DNA of 64,000 nt from Dehalococcoidia bacterium. Its GTDB lineage: Bacteria > Chloroflexota > Dehalococcoidia > Lucifugimonadales > Lucifugimonadaceae. A model generated the notes under the pieces. That model was not told the origin of the DNA and ran no database searches. It saw nothing but the letters and a program-made list of their open reading frames with translations. The DNA lies in the NCBI GenBank assembly GCA_022451965.1, contig JAKUNJ010000004.1, forward strand, positions 86,120 through 150,119, given 5' to 3'. A program made the position numbers and the translations under genes. Shown in pieces: positions 61,286-64,000 of this stretch (the first letter of the stretch is position 1; each line of letters opens with the position of its first letter).

Positions 61286-62085
61286 TACCCAATTCTCCCT
61301 GTTACATAATCTTCAGTTCTTTTATCTTTAGGGTTACCAAAAACTGAATCATTTGTACCATATTCTATAAGCTTACCAATTCTTTCTTCTCCAGCCATCA
61401 TAACTGCAGCGAAATCACATATTCTAGTAGCTTGTTGCATGTTATGTGTAACTATTACTATTGTTACATTTTGAGATAATTCCTGAATTAAATCTTCTAA
61501 TTTTGAAGTAGAAACTGGATCTAAAGCAGATGCTGGTTCATCCATTAAGATAATATCTGGATTAATAGCTAAAGCTCTTGCAATACAGAGCCTTTGTTGT
61601 TGCCCCCCAGAAAGATCTAATCCATTGTCTTGAAGCCTATCTTTAACTTCATCCCATAAAGCAGCTTTTTTTAAGGATGATTCAACAATTCCTTCTATAT
61701 CACTTTGAGGGAAACTATTAATTTTCGGTCCAAATGCAACATTTTCAAAAATTGTTTTGGGGAATGGATTAGGTTTTTGAAAAACCATACCAATCTTAAA
61801 CCTAATTTGAGTAGCATCAGTTTTTTCTGAGTATAGAGAAGTATCATTATAATATACAGATCCCTCAACTTTAGCAGAAGGGATTAAGTCATTCATTCTA
61901 TTAAAGCATCTAATTAGGGTACTTTTCCCACAACCAGATGGACCTATAAGACCTATTATTTTCTTTTTTGGAATACTAAAACTGACCTTGTCTACTGCTT
62001 GTGTTTTACCATAAAAGACACTAAGATTTTCAGTCTTCAGAACAGCTTCAGAATCATCAAATTGATGTATAAAATTATTTTTCAT
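61285..62085 (-). CDS. pstB: Phosphate ABC transporter ATP-binding protein
   Basis: 266 residues. Walker A GPSGCGKST, Q-loop FQKPNPFPKTIFENVAFGP (the phosphate-importer-specific segment), signature LSGGQQQRLCIARAL, Walker B DIILMDEPASALD, and His in VTHNMQQA. It powers high-affinity phosphate uptake. pstS, pstC and pstA are not next to it: upstream is the divergent rlmN. So the pst operon is split, with the permease and binding protein elsewhere or not in this window. Confidence 0.95.
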   Translation of the reverse strand: MKNNFIHQFDDSEAVLKTENLSVFYGKTQAVDKVSFSIPKKKIIGLIGPSGCGKSTLIRCFNRMNDLIPSAKVEGSVYYNDTSLYSEKTDATQIRFKIGMVFQKPNPFPKTIFENVAFGPKINSFPQSDIEGIVESSLKKAALWDEVKDRLQDNGLDLSGGQQQRLCIARALAINPDIILMDEPASALDPVSTSKLEDLIQELSQNVTIVIVTHNMQQATRICDFAAVMMAGEERIGKLIEYGTNDSVFGNPKDKRTEDYVTGRIG

Positions 62086-62153
62086 AACCCCAAATTACTT
62101 TTATTTATTTATATTAATATTTCTAAGATTTACCATGGTTTAGCTAAGTTCTT

Positions 62154-62182
62154 CTAGTATATCCTAGCATAAGATAAACTAG
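62154..62182. promoter_or_regulatory. Imperfect inverted repeat in pstB/rlmN divergent region
   Basis: CTAGTATATC (62154-62163) and GATAAACTAG (62173-62182) pair at 9 of 10 positions over a 9-base spacer. It lies midway in the 149-base gap between the divergent starts. It could be an operator (a Pho-type or other repressor site), but no consensus was matched. Confidence 0.25.
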
Positions 62183-62234
62183 TATTGTTAGACTAATATT
62201 AAATATAAAAAATTTTATTAAGCTCAAACTTATA

Positions 62235-63323
62235 ATGAATGATATTTATAGTTTTTCAAAGTCAGAATTAGACGTAATGATTGAAGATTTTGGGTTCCCA
62301 AAGTTTAGATCTGATCAGATTTGGAGGTATCTTTATAAAAATAATGTAATTTCGTTTAATGATATGACTAATATTTCCAAGAAATTAATCGACTTTCTAA
62401 TAGAAAATTTTTATATTGGGACTTTAGAAGAAGTAAATAGAATAATTTCAAAAGATAGGTCAACATATAAGAGCTTATTGAGACTAAAAGATGGTAATTT
62501 AGTTGAGGCTGTACTAATGAATTATCCTTCTGATAATCATCGAAAGCCAAGAAAAACTATTTGCATATCAAGTCAGGTAGGATGTGCTCTTGGGTGTACT
62601 TTTTGTGCAACAGGCCAACAAGGCTTTAAGAGAAATCTAACTTCAGGGGAAATAATTTCTCAAATAGTACATTTTACTAAATTAGAAAGTGAAAATTTTT
62701 TTGATTCTATATTACTCAAACCTAATAAATCATATAAAGGAATTAAGAATATTGTTTTCATGGGAATGGGAGAACCTTTAGCAAATTATGAAAATACTAT
62801 TGAGGCAATAAAAAAAATTAATAGTAATATAGGCTTAAATTTTGGTGCAAGAAATATAACTGTATCAACTGTTGGCTTGGTACCTCAAATATTAAGACTT
62901 GCACGAGAAGAAATCCAAATAAATTTAGCTGTATCTATTCATGCTCCAGACAATAAAACAAGGTCTGAAACAGTTCCTATAAATAAAAGATATCCAATAG
63001 AAGACTTAATTAATTCTTGTAAAGAATACATCAGAATAACTAATAGAAAGATTTTTTTTGAATATGTTATGCTCGAAGGCCAAAATGATTCACCTGAGCA
63101 TGCAAAAAAATTAGGAGAACTATTAAAAGAGATGCTTTGCCATGTAAATCTCATACCTGTAAACCCTACTAATAATTCAGAATACAAAAGATCAAGAAAA
63201 AATATAATTAGAGCATTTCAATCTGTATTAATCGATTATAATGTCCCTTCAACAGTAAGAATGGAAAAAGGAATTGAAGTAAGTGCTGGATGTGGTCAGT
63301 TAGCAGAGTCTAACTCTTATTAG
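62235..63323 (+). CDS. rlmN: Dual-specificity RNA C2-methyladenosine methyltransferase RlmN
   Basis: A 362-residue radical-SAM methyltransferase that makes m2A in 23S rRNA and some tRNAs. The radical-SAM cysteines are C117-x3-C121-x2-C124 (CALGCTFC). The GMGEPLANYENT motif and SVGLVPQI follow, and the second essential Cys lies near the C terminus in EVSAGCGQL. An N-terminal accessory domain of about 95 residues is normal. Its TAG stop shares four bases with the stop of the convergent iron-sulfur gene. Confidence 0.95.
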   Translation: MNDIYSFSKSELDVMIEDFGFPKFRSDQIWRYLYKNNVISFNDMTNISKKLIDFLIENFYIGTLEEVNRIISKDRSTYKSLLRLKDGNLVEAVLMNYPSDNHRKPRKTICISSQVGCALGCTFCATGQQGFKRNLTSGEIISQIVHFTKLESENFFDSILLKPNKSYKGIKNIVFMGMGEPLANYENTIEAIKKINSNIGLNFGARNITVSTVGLVPQILRLAREEIQINLAVSIHAPDNKTRSETVPINKRYPIEDLINSCKEYIRITNRKIFFEYVMLEGQNDSPEHAKKLGELLKEMLCHVNLIPVNPTNNSEYKRSRKNIIRAFQSVLIDYNVPSTVRMEKGIEVSAGCGQLAESNSY

Positions 63324-64000
63324 TCTAAAATAGCTTCTGCTAAAACTTCTACTAAATATTTTGGATTTTTAGTAGATAAGTCCTTAATTTGATCGTGACA
63401 AGAAATTCCCGTTACAATAATTTCTTCTTTTTCATTTGAATTTTCTATGGTTGGTAGGAGTCTATCATTAGCCATAGTTTTTGATATTTCATAATGTTCT
63501 TTTTCCATTCCAAAAGATCCTGCCATCCCACAACATCCTGCATCAATAAGTTTGGCATTAAATTTTTCTGGTAAGTTAAGAGAACTTAAGGAATTAGTTG
63601 TGCCATTAAGAGCTCTTTCGTGACAATGAACAAAAAGCAATAAATCTTTATCAACTTTATTCCACTTGATTTGTTGCTTACCATCATCTTGAATTTGCAT
63701 TATAAGATCTTGTATTGTGAAGGTGTTATCTGAAATTTTTTGAGCTTTATCTCTCATGTCAGCTAAATCAGGAAGCTCATCTTGCAGAGCTGAAACACAA
63801 CTTGCTTCAATTCCTACAATTTTTATATTTTTCTCAACATAACTGGATAATAAATTAGTATTAAAATCAGCATATTTTTTTGCTTCATCTAAAAGTCCTT
63901 TAGATATTAGTGTTCGCCCACAACATTTTCTGTTTGTAATTTCTACTTCATATCCTGCAGATTCTAAAACCTTAACTGCTGCTTTTCCAACATGAGGATG
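63320..64000 (-). CDS. Iron-sulfur oxidoreductase C-terminal part with CCG domains (partial)
   Basis: The open frame extends to the window edge, so this is a 5'-truncated gene of at least 226 residues. Two CCG (cysteine-rich) domains are recognisable: NRKCCGRTLISKGL near the visible start and DAGCCGMAGSFGMEKEHYEIS in the second. A GIEASCVSALQDELPDL segment lies between them. This is the ending of GlpC/GlcF/LutA-like subunits or of FAD-linked D-lactate/glycolate dehydrogenases fused to an Fe-S part. It may oxidise a 2-hydroxy acid. The stop overlaps rlmN by four bases. Confidence 0.8.
   Translation of the reverse strand, partial: HPHVGKAAVKVLESAGYEVEITNRKCCGRTLISKGLLDEAKKYADFNTNLLSSYVEKNIKIVGIEASCVSALQDELPDLADMRDKAQKISDNTFTIQDLIMQIQDDGKQQIKWNKVDKDLLLFVHCHERALNGTTNSLSSLNLPEKFNAKLIDAGCCGMAGSFGMEKEHYEISKTMANDRLLPTIENSNEKEEIIVTGISCHDQIKDLSTKNPKYLVEVLAEAILD

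Overview
This window is very AT-rich, densely packed bacterial chromosome with no plasmid, phage, insertion-sequence or CRISPR signature. Coding is compact. Almost every same-strand neighbour pair is separated by a few bases or overlaps (ATGA, TGATG and 8-nt overlaps recur). Six convergent pairs overlap across their stop codons. No stretch longer than about 220 bases lacks a gene. This is the look of a streamlined free-living, probably marine, uncultivated bacterium. Paralogous enolase-superfamily sugar-acid dehydratases, CzcO-type flavoproteins, a LexA repressor together with GAAC-N4-GTTC operators, and a lipoprotein-rich envelope would fit an AT-rich SAR202/Dehalococcoidia-like Chloroflexota. 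That placement is inference from gene content and needs a marker-gene tree.

Layout. 1-5 kb: Gfo/Idh/MocA and SDR oxidoreductases, a cysteine-repeat lipoprotein and a ROK sugar kinase. 4.3-12.2 kb: a minus-strand run of six genes (MMPL/RND exporter, MerR regulator, formyltransferase-like protein, TldD, TldE, HEAT-repeat protein). 12.3-21.3 kb: transporters, small membrane proteins, a cation exchanger and a sugar-acid locus. The latter has a zinc alcohol dehydrogenase, an MFS carrier and an enolase-superfamily dehydratase on the minus strand, facing a rhamnonate-dehydratase-like protein and an HpcH/RhmA-type aldolase on the plus strand. 21.4-34.5 kb: housekeeping (DEAD-box helicase, tRNA-Glu, argC, nth, polyprenyl synthase, metG, rsmI, lipA, rlmD-like, maf, tatB-like, tatC, a short tatA, SulP, lexA). 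34.5-39.3 kb: a stress/translation run (small unknown protein, rpsT, rel, an AIR-synthase/HypE-like protein, an anchored protein with a 72-bp tandem duplication). 39.3-50.5 kb: iron-type ABC permease and ATPase, fabF, folC, rhodanese, a degenerate UspA-like protein, a GMC oxidoreductase with its small subunit, tRNA-Arg and a CzcO-like flavoprotein. 50.6-58.6 kb: a cupredoxin lipoprotein and a seven-gene unit holding a full acyclic-carotenoid pathway (crtB, crtI, glycosyltransferase, second crtI/crtD-like, cruF-like) plus an aldo/keto reductase and a haloacid-dehalogenase-like hydrolase. 58.7-64 kb: a YceI lipoprotein, a two-gene unit under tandem GAAC-N4-GTTC palindromes, phoU-pstB, rlmN and a partial CCG-domain iron-sulfur protein cut by the window edge.

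How the genes work together. The carotenoid genes suffice on paper to build a desaturated, hydrated and glycosylated acyclic C40 pigment from geranylgeranyl diphosphate. No cyclase or retinal-forming oxygenase is present here. The sugar-acid locus gives import, dehydration, aldol cleavage and oxidation. The most intriguing unit is 59642-60623: a textbook promoter covered by two palindromes of the Gram-positive LexA type, with strong Shine-Dalgarno sites. It drives an unrecognised cysteine-containing protein and a small Cys4-plus-HTH protein, and is closed by a strong hairpin.
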